This document shows, piece by piece, positions 36,101 to 45,207 of a DNA stretch of 64,000 bases. Under the pieces are notes generated by a model. That model searched no databases, was not told where the DNA came from, and was given only the letters and a program-made list of their open reading frames with translations. The stretch comes from Anaeramoeba flamelloides. Lineage: Eukaryota > Metamonada > Anaeramoebidae. Made by a program: the position numbers and the translations under genes. Numbering within the stretch: the first letter of the stretch is position 1; every line of letters starts with the position of its first letter. The stretch lies in contig JANTQA010000029.1 of assembly GCA_027625915.1 (NCBI GenBank), positions 7,254,001-7,318,000 of the forward strand, written 5' to 3'.

Positions 36101-36320
36101 AGAGATTGAAGCATAACTTCTTATGTCTTGGCGTGACCTCGGTGTTGTTTGAAACAGAGGTTACCTGACGGAGGTCAACAAAGCCTTGGGATGTCGAATC
36201 GTTTTCGTTTTTGAAATAAAAAAGATAATTTGATCGGAAACAAAAAAATCTTATTTTCCAGACAGGGATATAGCGTCTTGGATTTTGTTTATATAACCAT
36301 CCTGAGTACAGACTGGTCAT
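30195..36320 (-). CDS. Villidin-like actin regulator: multiple PH, ubiquitin-fold region, gelsolin repeats, villin headpiece
   Basis: A 2041-residue intronless protein, probably linking phosphoinositide membranes to actin. PH domains lie at about residues 5-103 (YSGWLYKQNPRRYIPVWK... KQWIHTIENRIK) and 115-215. A low-complexity linker follows. At about 340-530 there appear to be two ubiquitin-fold segments resembling FERM/talin-head modules. Two further PH-like regions lie at about 530-660 and 675-790. Several gelsolin-type repeats follow, recognisable by FCYILDANSEIFLWFG, IEIWQYDTELEELIE with VHYWKGRD, WDCFLLHCDQAAYLWIGKFF and TALLISDYDGIFVWIG. The last 65 residues form a villin headpiece (YLIDSDFMELFGISREEF... 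KKIIKKDLYLL). PH plus gelsolin plus headpiece matches Dictyostelium villidin, but no N-terminal WD repeats are present. The frame is open 12 codons above the first ATG (36320) without another ATG. Asn/Asp-rich runs separate the domains. Actin binding is inferred from the family. Confidence 0.92.
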   Translation of the reverse strand: MTSLYSGWLYKQNPRRYIPVWKIRFFCFRSNYLFYFKNENDSTSQGFVDLRQVTSVSNNTEVTPRHKKLCFNLSTKKRTYVLRATSEKLCKQWIHTIENRIKLLIGDPEKEPTAIEGELFQLIKRGIKKKFVKEKCVLYSQIPALVHYQEGNTKKQHKKPFIHLERIVSCTRVESKKSSRKNIFQLEGYDRNYFFKSTKKEIMDKWLDSINSLLLIDKDNNQSQGQILVPESESELEQEKEKEKEKDINNEMNSKGMGINNKNQKLKPKNQPINIKNNNNERTKNSNKTINGINSNYEGNVFLSSSPRTGYKNMKSLLNNNSNFIFSENEEEGELIEIKISVPSKNYESEKLIFNRNLTILENLKKISDQITVIKDLSKLTAIIPGDYENSIYPVLLKNEELLKQYQIKNGEVIELLDKFYLNQSGIEMPLLTKILLHPLNFVKGINVTQDLTVLDFKRLLLKKKLITNEQISTHSIYISPSYRFPLGLKMDDSIYVLSYRFSKQDQLEIKETITEMDEVSILKNIINNCKIYGHLTLQVHTTTKLFYSVISPPFLELYLNENASDPYLTLYLYNLEVIDLPQTYEDKQSGKFAFDLEYPIKTYHFMTDSKKSKLFWIEKLKWSIKIAEFKKAFVTGEEEGETLGFQINRLEGNLMMIQLSSKPYKFRKMYCQIIDSTFFCYSSKQQLKKKNETSASLEILLVKILTVKPNAKLSSKVIKELGLTKNEIESAFKIIEKNGEEYIFLADGIDEKLKWTRGIDILRYQLPENLLLDLTTNTTTTTGSSTGNITDNEDENDEDVEVGGVENEEDGIEIFNNDNNGKETTKKEKKEQNKSNKNKRQIKKNKKKKKKESQEVKPHQIFKLINNNETIDQYGKDLPWNVIKVGDSTEKIETILHMNDSMLGSLLQEEIINVVITTGDLLKNNKKILIRITSSLDVERVAFIKESLRHDCSFIALFKNLDDLVFVQWNGNHTTRIQKAKAQSIIDQMTENTSSQQQLQQDNFQNNQFFYNSNNNVNLNSKMLFKNRTNSLTKNDNNPLYKRNKSVRFDINEKKKLSPLSKKTMQKTINSGKDLINLKNQQNTLVNKNKYTSKSLENIKDKNKKIRSEPIKIENQSLKNNKKSTKKKYPTHLSGKLSVPNKKRKPLLIRDQSLYDDLDFFISLSRGIKGTNDKKLSTSSTPSLTSTLRSSKMNSSNSFRFMRHYFNEPLHDNQDNNRNDNSSNINNFNNNLDKYNKNHLIFWSQFGLTEPLTKLNEEDNTYKGKKKIVKLYRISRNKFRKIECIKECKLNKLKYNSLESNFCYILDANSEIFLWFGNFTTLAQRKLTTRLARAIKYQIKRKTPSFAFIVLDKREHVLFTEKFEDSKAIFGIKNNNLLNQNNSGDNKILLKNNNNNSQSEFFRSDEELILVNLFNKMVIQWVENLIQNILTNLKINKKKNKFEKEIIFVKDLLIKLNKEKIELYKITLNKIIKKNNLNIGNLNNLDNIFQKLFKNIIEDNEEEEEKGEEKEKENNDEEKNTLISKDIEIWQYDTELEELIESDLDMMGHFFSHEIYVVIEKSKKGSIQSNVTFDETIVHYWKGRDTESLENFNFDSFFNTELPKSAKNADIQFRVTQQRENSQFINLFDNKLIIHKSKNKLGNPNNYLYQIRKHKLSGGFQAIEVDPISNWLNPWDCFLLHCDQAAYLWIGKFFPQQDLIQAKILVNKLQGEEILFDNDNEDEDEERGGKKEVKLEEINQILMDSGIIEIKEGNEPKQFWDNLTHQQNYFKDSINPLNLNFPFSLFIISQNLETLNNDDDVDDDDIKINNNQNVGKKKQENNINNNNDDDDDDDDNNNSASEFTIFHTNYFIQDDLGENETALLISDYDGIFVWIGRSATTLHKKISLKLAQLFSKELNLKIKGVINSFDEPLMFSRYFHGWSTSKFPEEKKSPPSPSIQENLILNTQKYLDQIETSSKNQILSYHSLLQIAHELLDKEISNLDKLKNLGIQNLNQIDKNKLEEYLIDSDFMELFGISREEFNLFSDEQKKIIKKDLYLL

Positions 36321-37936
36321 TAAAGAAGAAGCTTTTTCAAGTTTTAGTTGATTCAAAAAGTAATTAAATCAAAAAGAGAAAAAAAGATGAAAAAATGATT
36401 TTATTACACAGATGTATAATTAGTGTTTGTGTTTCATTTTCTATTTTAAAACTGTAATGTTAGTTTGAAGAGAAGTTTTGTTCGGATCAAACCATTACAT
36501 TTAGTTTGAGAAAGAAGTATTTTTATGTAAAAAAAGTCTAATTGTTATTTTAAAGGAAGAAAGAGTTTGATATTTCTTGTTTATCATTCCTCAAGTTGAG
36601 AATTAATAACCATCTTCCCACAAAGAGATAGTGTCAGGTTATTATGTTATTTAACTTTTACTTCTCAAAAAGAATTTTAATTCTGAAGAAATCGGATCAA
36701 GATATTTATTAATTTCAAAGTTAAAAACACACTAAAAAAAAAAATTTTCCGCAAGGTTTGTAAATGAAAAGTTTTTTAATATGAATTTTAAGGGATTTTC
36801 TAAAAAAAATTCAATTTTTAAAATCTTGCAAACTTGTAAAAGTAACTGTTAAAAAGTTTAGAACAGTTTGGGAGATGTTTTTGTATTTATAGATTTGAAA
36901 TGGAAAATATGAGAGATTAAAAAAAATTTTGGTAAACTGACGAAAAAGTTTAATTATTAGAATTGCTTTAATTGTAAAAATTTCCTATTTTATGGTTTAA
37001 GAAATTCTCAATTTTTTAAATTTGACAAAGATTATAGAACTCTTTCAAGAATTTTTTTATACAAAATTACCCTGTTCTAAACTAAAAAACTGGTCTTTAA
37101 ATGTTATTTATTTTTACTAGTGCTCTTTTTCCCTAACAAAAAACTTTTAAAAAAATATTAAAAAATAATACTCTCGTTTACAGATCTACATATCTTAATA
37201 TATTTGATATTATTTTTTTAATTTTTATTTTTGAAATCTCATTATACTTTAAATGTTGAGAAAAAAAATATGTATAGAAAATACCATTGATAAATACCAA
37301 TATCAAAATATGGAACAAAGACCAATTCGGCATTTCAAAGTTCAGGCCTTATACTTCTCATTTTAATTGAATTAAGTTAAGTGTAAAATAATTTCAATTT
37401 ATATTTGAGTTTTTTTTTGTAATAAAAATAAAATGAAAAAAGGATCTTTATGAAAACTTATTAGAAGTTAATTTTAATGGCGAAGATAAAAAAAAAAAAA
37501 AATAGAAAAGAGTTGCAAATCATTTAAATTGTTTTTTAATTTATGGTTTTTTATTATGAATCTTTTTGAAAGTAATGTAAAAAATAAATTTAGTATACAG
37601 TTTAATGTAATTATCTAGTTAAAATAACTAAATTTTTTTAAATAACAATATACAAAATTCATTAAATATAAAAGTGAAATTACAACATTAAGTTGAAAAA
37701 ATTAATATAATTTATTTTTATATTTTTTTGTTTAATTTTTACATGAGGATTTTAAAATTGAATTTTTATTTTTTCCTCAAAATTTAATAAATATACTGAT
37801 TCAATAATATTACTTGAATAAATATTAATAACTAGAGATTATTAATAATCGAATGCTCATAAAAACTCAATAAAAAATAAGTTATAACAAAAAATTTTTC
37901 CTGTTTTTCCCAAAAGTTAAAATTTTGATTATAATA

Positions 37937-38459
37937 AACCCCATTCAAAAATTTTGAAAACCCCAAAATCAAAAATAGGAAAAAAAAAACTCAAACTTTG
38001 AAATTTTTCCAAACTTAATAAAAAAACACATTTAAGTTAAATAGTATTAATGCTTTTATAAGTAATCATTTTCATCCAAATAAAAATAAAAAAATAAGAA
38101 CAATTGTATTCAAAATAATGAAAGGGGCTGAACAAAAAATAGTATTGGTGAATTTGTTTAAATTTCACTAAAAATTGTTGCCCGATCAAATGATAAAATG
38201 TGATCAACCATTTCTATATTGATTTTTCTATTTGATAAACAACACTAACCTTCTGTCAAACCAACAAAAAAAAATCCACTGATCTCAGGAAAACCGATCA
38301 TGTATCTAGTAAAAAGGAAATGAAAACTAAAACAAAAAAGAATAAAAAATGATATAAATATTTTGAAAAATCAATATTATTTTCAAATTGAATGTAAAGC
38401 GTACTATTTTTATTATTTCGGCTGTTTAAAACCTGTCCAAATTTTTGGAATTTAGTTTA
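37937..38459 (-). mobile_element. TAAACCCC-type inverted-repeat element, copy D
   Basis: 523 bp in the orientation of copy C. The ends are TAAACCCCATTC and the inverted match CCAAATTTTTGGAATTTAGTTTA. Internal blocks such as AATGCTTTTATAAGTAATCA and AAACAACACTAAC match the family. Confidence 0.8.
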
Positions 38460-38884
38460 GTTACATACTAATGATACAAAATTGAAATATCTAAGTATAA
38501 ATAATTTGAAAATAATAAAAAAAAGAGAGATCATAAAAAAAAAAAGAAATAGTAAAAATTAAACTATGTATTGAATATTAAATCCAATGATCAATCATTT
38601 AATTATACATAATATCATATTTGATATTTTGGGTTTCTTAATACAAGATAGAATTTTTTTTTTTTTTCAATTTCTTCCTTATGTATATCTATCTATTACT
38701 GATTGATTATTATATACTCTTCAAATCCTAAATTTATTTCTTTTTTTCTTGATTTCTTGTTCATTTTCTGTTATATCTATTTTTGACATTTAAATCATTA
38801 GGATTGGTATCATTCATGAATAATTGTGAGAATGAATGATTGTACACTAATATACCCTTTTAAGGAAATTTGAGTAAAAATGTT

Positions 38885-38930
38885 TGGAGTGTAATTTACA
38901 CTTCTTCAACGTTAAATAATAATAATAAAT
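38885..38930 (+). mobile_element. Possible 5'-truncated LINE 3' end with (AAT)n tail
   Basis: The sequence AATTTACACTTCTTC followed by TTAAATAATAATAATAAA equals the 3' terminus and simple-repeat tail of the two minus-strand LINE copies (3226 and 56935). Only the last few dozen bases are recognisable. Confidence 0.35.
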
Positions 38931-40571
38931 GAATGGAGAACTTTTTTTAATATTTGTTTTCAAAATTATAATAAATTATATTTTTATTATTTTTAATTTT
39001 TTATTTTGATTAGGACAGAAAACGGGTATATTATTCAATTTCAAATTTGGTCAAATTTCAAAATTGGTCAAATTGAAATTTTTTATATTTTTGAAGATTT
39101 TCTTGATTATTATTATTGGTATGAAAGTTTTATATGGTTTTTGATAACTGTGGGAAGAAAAACCAAAAATACTATATTGTGATTGATTATATTTTATTAC
39201 TTAAATTGTTGAAAATTCAAAATCTTGAAATCATCAATATTAAATATTTTTAAAAATTTATCAAAACCCCATTTTAACATAAAAAGTTAAGTGAAAAATT
39301 TTTTCCCCTTAAAACCTATTACAAAAGTCTGATTGGTCACTTAATTATTTTTATTTCAAAATCCTAATCAAAATTCCCTAACACACCATACAAACCTACT
39401 CTAACATGCTCTAACCTACGATAACACACATTAACCTTTCGATAAAGGTGTTTTTAAATACCCTTAGTCAATATATTTCAATTGAATTGACTGTTTTGAA
39501 AAAAATGAGAATTTGACCAACTTTGTAATTTAATAATTTTCCCCAAGAAACAATAAATATTTTACCATACAAATTTTCATCAATATTTTTTTTGAATGTA
39601 TTTATTTTCTTCAGAACATAGATCCCAAATGAATTCTAAACAAACAAAATAAATACTAATTATCAATGTTAGTTAGGTTTTTTGGGATTTTTTATTCTCA
39701 AATTAAAATATATTTTTTTTGTAAAAAAAAATTCTTGGTATTTATTTCAGATTTTTTTTTTGTTCAACTTTCAAACTTTATACACCAAATATATAAAAAT
39801 ACCACCAAGAAGTTATAAATACAATTTATGTCTGTAATATTAATTATTATTTTAATATTAATTATTCAGCTAAAATTCAATAATTTCACGATAAAACAAA
39901 CAGTACAGTTCAAAATTACAAGGTTGTTATAAGTTCTGGCTCACAAATAGACCTAAAAATATAATAATAAAAAAAAAAAAACCAAAACGGTACCGGTTTG
40001 CAGAAAAAATAGTTCACATCCCAAGGACTTTTTAGCGTACATATAAGATGATATATAAGGCACAAAATAAGCAAAATAATGCATAAAGAAAACCAATAGT
40101 TGACAAAAAAAAAAAAATTATTCATCAACACTCACCATCTCATTTTTTGACTCAAACACTATTCGAAAAAAATAATCTTAAACCTTAAATTCAAGAATTG
40201 TACCATTAACAAAAGTATTTATTATTGTTACTTCTTGGTTTAATTCTAGTGTAAGTAAAAAGGTGTATAAACTGTAGTCTGTGGATAAAATACAATCAAA
40301 AACATAACTGACATTCTAGTACTAGCCTTTATATTGTATATTTCAAGTTCGTTTGTATCTTATAACCTGAAAGTTGAACTAAAGGATGATTAAGAAAAAA
40401 TATATATATTTACTTATTTGACTTGTTAAAATGAAATAACCTTTACGAAATCTATTTGAGTTACTAATAAACAATAAAATGTTTCTCAAACAAAAAAGAA
40501 TTTCAAATTATGTGAAGAGGGGAGTGATCGGAATCACAAGTGTAAAAAATCTTGGAAAATGATTTATTTTT

Positions 40572-41222
40572 TTGACAAAATATTTTATGTCTCAAATTGC
40601 CATTGCCAAATATAGTGTAAGAGGATCAGAAGGTGATCTCACATTTGACAAACATGACAAAATTTATGTTGTGAGCAAAGACAATTATAATACTCTTTCT
40701 GGTTATCTTTTTAAAGATCCTGATCACACAGTTGCACAATTTAATGCCTTGTTAGTATTTTTTCACTCCATTTCGTAAATTATTCCCTTCTTCCTAAATT
40801 TGAAGATTTTTTTGTTATTTTTGATCTATTTAGCTATGTAAATATATATAATGTGCCACTCAGTGAAAAAGAAATTTTTTCCAAAACACACGTTGAAAAG
40901 AAAGGATCAAACTATGCGATTTCAAAAATTGAACGACATTTTGAGGAAATAGAGAATATATATTATCGGCACAATAATTCAGTGATAATTTGCATCGACA
41001 GAAACATTCTGTTTTGGTTAACAGTTGGAAAAAATGCCCACCCAGCACCAAAAAATGCAATCGTACCGCCCGAAGAAGAAAATTTGATTCTAAATACACT
41101 TCCCCAAGATAGTAAGTGGAACATTTTTTGTTTCTGTTTTCTTGTTTTTGGAATCACTTCCTTCCAAATTTGTTTGTGACCTTACTTTGGGTCGTCGGGG
41201 AACTATAGAAGAAGATCTTTGA
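40572..41222 (+). CDS. Small SH3-domain protein, three exons
   Basis: A predicted 156-residue cytoplasmic protein. Exons are 40572-40750, 40834-41111 and 41209-41222. Introns are 83 bp (GTTAGT...TTTAG) and 97 bp (GTAAGT...TATAG), and both junctions keep frame; the last exon adds only four and a third codons before TGA. Residues 1-65 read as an SH3 domain: IAIAKYSVRGSEGDLTFDKH corresponds to the ALYDY and GDLSF signatures, GYLF to the core strand, and FNAFYVNI (formed across intron 1) to the FPSNYV signature. The usual double Trp is absent, so proline-peptide binding may be altered. Residues 66-156 have no recognised domain; they include an amphipathic region and a PAPKNAIVPP segment. Start: first ATG in frame, downstream of stops. 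The SH3 assignment is good; the short last exon is less certain. Confidence 0.72.
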
Positions 41223-42160
41223 CAAATTCAACCACAAAAATAATTAAAGGATCAAATTTTTGTTTACCTTTTTGTTTTTTTAACGCCTTATACTTGGCAA
41301 AAACAAAAAAAACAAAGTTTTGGATTAAATTTTCTAGGTGTGTCAGGCTTAATTTCTTTCTTAATACATTTGTTCAACAGCACACTGATTAAAAGGTTCT
41401 TTGCTTCTTTTCCGAATATCATAAAAAAAAATTATTCTTTTTCCCAAACTCAAAGTTTGATTTGTTGACAAGTTGTGGAATAAATAACCACTTTAAAAAA
41501 GTGGACTAAAAAGGTTTATTTTTTAACAATGATTTTTTGAATTGTTTTTTTTTAAGGACTACTTTTTCAGTTAAAACAGGGAAATTGTTGATAAAACCAC
41601 TCTTGAAAGAGTTCTATAATCTCAATTAAATTCGCACAAAGAGAATTTCTTTTTATCAAAAAATGCGAAATTTTCACAATTTCAGCAATTCTAATAATTA
41701 AACTTTTTCAAGATCAAGCCAAAATTTGATTTTAATCTTTCATAATTCCCGTTTTCAAATCTATAAACACAAAAAAATTCCACAAGCTCTTCTAAATATT
41801 GTTTTTAGTTGCTTTTATAAGTTTGAAATGTATTAAAATTTAACCTTGTTTAAGGAAGTAAGTCCATTTTTCAAATTTTGAGTGCCACAATTTATGTAAA
41901 ACTGAATTCTTCAAAACATTTATTTAACCAAATTCATTGATATTTTAAGAAATATGGGAGTGTGGAATATATTCATAGTATAATATATTTTCATACCAAC
42001 TAAAAAATGAAAAGATTGATTAAGAAAAAATCAATAAAAAGCATTTATTTCTTGATCTTATCTGTAATATTTGATACAATTAGACCTTCTTTTTAATTTG
42101 ATTTTATTTTTAATTCTTCCTGAAAATAATTTTGTAAAAATTTTAAGAAAACAAATTAGA

Positions 42161-42645
42161 GCAGTGAAAAAAATACCAGACATGAAAAAAATCCCTGACA
42201 AGATTTTTAATTGTGAATATTACAGAAAATTATTGTGTAATTTCATTTATTTACAATCAAATTCCTTTTTTTAAGAATCGAACTTTTTCAATTATAACTC
42301 CCCCACTTATTAGAATGAAGATTGATGAAATCACACTTGTTCAAAACACCATTCAATCAATCAAAAAACAAGAAGAAAAATTATCATTTTCCAAACTCTA
42401 GTAAACCTCAATAAAACGGGATTGTTTTTCAAAAAAAGTTGATCAGCATATGGCTATCAAACAATTACTCGAGTATTCTAGAGACACCTTACTTTGATGG
42501 ACTTTGGGTAGGTTTATTACTAATCTCATAAAAAAATTGGTTATTTATCATAAGGATTTCATTGAAATTAGACAAAAATTTTACTAATACTCACAATTAA
42601 AAATCTAGTCCGGGATTTTTTTCATGTCCGGTATTTTTTCCCTAC
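42161..42645. mobile_element. 485 bp element with long CCGGACATG-type inverted repeats, copy 1
   Basis: The left end GTGAAAAAAATACCAGACAT, then GAAAAAAATCCCTGAC, pairs with the right end GTCCGGGATTTTTTTCATGT, then CCGGTATTTTTTCCC. This gives terminal repeats of about 50 bp ending at TTAATTGTGA. A second copy is at about 49035-49555. It has no transposase-size frame. Confidence 0.82.
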
Positions 42646-42900
42646 TATACTTTTTATTTCTTAAGAATTTCCAAAAATGACTTTAAAAATCACTTTTTCA
42701 TTTAATTCATCTAATTCTAGTTTTATTTCAGGAAAATATGATATTTATTGAATTATTGTTCAGAAATAAATGTTTATTGGATGCATTAGTTTGATTTTAT
42801 AATTATTTATTTTCCATTAAAACGAGAAATAAAATTAATTCTGAATCCATGATTTAATTTTTTTCTAAAATTTTTCTTTTATTTTGTGTTGAATCTTTTG

Positions 42901-43597
42901 TAAACTCTGTTTCAGTCAAAGGGGCCCAACATTTTTTTCAAATATCAATTGTTTTATAGAATTGACCTCTGAAGAAAAAAATAAGAAATAAGCGGAATAA
43001 TACACATCAAAAAATTGTTAATATATGTATGGAATAAAACTGATAATTAATCAATAAATTTTCTTAAAAATAGAAAAACTCAAATTCTTAGGGACCTAAT
43101 GAGAAAAACAACAATGTTCGTTTTGAACTTCTACTGGTATTTGAATAATAAATATGAAACAATTTTCACTTCATTTTCCATACTTTTCTTTTAGAAATCA
43201 AGTCTCCAAACAAAGTGTGTTGGTATTTGTAGTATCTATTTGAAAAAGGAAATGAAAATGAAGTGAAAATTTTTCACAATTTATTAAACAAATATCAAGA
43301 TCAAAGATCGAATAGAATTCCAATAGAAACCAATATGATTTCTCAACAATCATTTCCACGGTTTCAATAACCTTAGAATAACACATTTTTACCAAGTGAT
43401 TATTGATCTTGCAAAAAAAAATTTTGCAACTGAATTAGGTGTCAAAAAAAAATCGAAAAAAAAATACAACGTGAAAAAATGATTTCACTTTTGAAAATTT
43501 CAAAATAAAATTTTTTTCTTCTAATATTCATGCAAATTCTTTAAAAACGTATATTTCACTTATTACAACTGGGTCACTTTGACTAAAAAATAGTTTA
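42901..43597. mobile_element. 697 bp inverted-repeat element, TAAACT...CAGTCA...GGGGC family, copy 2
   Basis: The left end is TAAACTCTGTTTCAGTCAAA then GGGGCCCAAC; the right end is the inverted match TTTGACTAAAAAATAGTTTA. It is the reverse orientation of the element at 5161 and similar along the whole length. Confidence 0.82.
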
Positions 43598-43734
43598 GAT
43601 CAAAAATACATCTACCTTCATAGAAAGGAAACTAAAGTAATCAAACTTTGGGTTTTTCTGTGTATAATTATGAGTAAATAATGAAATTAAAAAATTGAAA
43701 AAATAAGCTATTTTTCAAAATTTTTGGCTCACTG

Positions 43735-43877
43735 TATAATGTTATTGGAAGCAAGTTTGAGGGTTTTGTCCCATATTCTTATCAAAAAAAATATTTCCAG
43801 ATATTTAATCAGAATCATTTTTTTGATAAGAATAATCAACAAAACCTCAAAGAAACTATTTTCAATAACATTATAAA
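43735..43877. mobile_element. 143 bp hairpin MITE, TATAATGTTATTG family
   Basis: The left arm starts TATAATGTTATTGGAAGCAA and includes ATTCTTATCAAAAAAA. The right arm is the inverted match, ending TTTCAATAACATTATA. The short centre leaves a foldback structure over nearly the whole unit. It is a single copy in this window. Confidence 0.72.
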
Positions 43878-44419
43878 GCGTGTCACCATTTTTGAAAAAT
43901 AGTTTTTTTTTCAAAAAAAAAAATACAAAATCACAATTTTTAATGGTTACCATTATTAGAAAATCTAATAATTTATTGTTCAATAATATTTATAAGAGGT
44001 TTTTTTTTTTTTGGTTCATTTGAACTATATAAGAGTACTTATTTGATTTAGCTTTAATTACAGTATACTTTAATTTTCAACCAATTCATAGTTGCAATAA
44101 CACCCCAAGAGATTATTAGAAAATTTAGTAAATTTTGTTTCTATTTCTTAAATTAATTAAAAGCCTATCGTCCATCCATTTTACTTGAATTAATCAAGAG
44201 GTATTTAATCACATTTTTTTTTTCCACTTTTTTTTAATTGGAAAATGCCACTGTGTTATAATTTAGGTAAATTATATTTTTAAAATAGTAAAAAAGTTGA
44301 AATAATACTTTTTAAAAAAGATAAATGTATTAGTAAAAAAGCAAAATATCCACTCAAAATAAACAGAATGATTTCATAAGACGATTCCTCATGGAAATGC
44401 AAGTGAAAGAAATATAAGC

Positions 44420-44988
44420 TATTTCCAATAAAGCGGGGCAAATTTATTTTAAAATATATCTTTTAAACCCAATCTTATAAAAATATTTAAACACCCAATA
44501 TCATTAACTACCATTTATAGATTCTTGATAATAATTCAATTTGTTTTCTTGTATTGTATTACATCAATAAAAGATATTAAATTTTCTGATCTCGGTTTTA
44601 TAGATTATTTATAGGTGTGAAAAATTGGTGTTTATTATTTTCTTTTTGATCGAAAAAACTCTTTTCATAACTTGTTTAATCTCAACAAATTTTCAAATAG
44701 AATTGAAAACATATAACTACACATTATTGTTTAAAAAATCATTGGTACCCTTTCCATATTTCCAGTTTTTTATTGAAAATGGTGTAAATTGTTTTCACCA
44801 AAAAAAGTGCTATTTTTTTTTTCATTTTTGGAAAATATTTCATCAAACATATTTTGAAATAAATACCTTAGCCGTTTATTCAACTGGTATTAATATTAAA
44901 CCTAATTTGTTAATTAATGAATACTTTCACTAAAAAAGATGATTTTTCATGAAAGGTAAAAAAAAAATGCCCCACTTTTTTGGAAATA
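44420..44988 (+). mobile_element. 569 bp element with TATTTCC...GGGGCA inverted repeats
   Basis: The left end is TATTTCCAATAAAGCGGGGC and the right end its complement, TGCCCCACTTTTTTGGAAATA less one base. The interior includes a 102-codon frame with no recognisable domain. A truncated relative is at about 47750-48175. Confidence 0.78.
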
Positions 44989-45110
44989 CATTATGTATAC
45001 GAGAAACCATCTTAAATTAAGGTTGGATTGTTTTCTTGAGTTTTAAAAAAGATAGAAAAAGGGTTTTGTAAAATTTTAAAAATGGTTTATATATTTTATT
45101 TTTAGAATTT

Positions 45111-45144
45111 AACCCCCCCCCCAAAAAAAAAAAAAAAAAAAAAA
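45111..45144. repeat. C-run joined to A-run
   Basis: A run of about nine C followed by about 23 A, just upstream of the F-box gene. Such tracts are prone to length error and may affect the upstream exon model. Confidence 0.8.
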
Positions 45145-45207
45145 GGTTTCAAAACATTAACAAATTAATGGATAATCTTCCTAATAAATAATCATAAATA
45201 TATATAG

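Larger units (their letters stand above)
36321..40571. other. 4.2 kb gene-poor stretch between divergent genes
   Basis: It contains the TAAACCCC element at 37937 and a LINE-like 3' end at 38885. A less AT-biased segment at about 39925-40340 has several splice-like signals on the minus strand but no recognisable protein. The remainder shows nothing beyond AT-rich spacer. Both flanking genes point outward, so promoters lie at each end. Confidence 0.5.
41223..45207. other. 4 kb gene-free cluster of inverted-repeat elements
   Basis: No gene is seen. Four different inverted-repeat elements lie almost end to end (42161, 42901, 43735, 44420). A C9-A23-like homopolymer junction at 45111-45144 precedes the F-box gene. 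Confidence 0.6.

Noticed and set aside
41209-41222. C-terminal KEDL of the SH3 protein as an ER-retrieval signal
   Set aside because: The protein has no signal peptide and begins directly with an SH3 domain, so the resemblance to KDEL is most likely chance.
44625-44933. 102-codon open frame with hydrophobic start
   Set aside because: It lies inside an inverted-repeat element, has no recognisable domain, and the related copy at 47.8 kb does not keep the frame.
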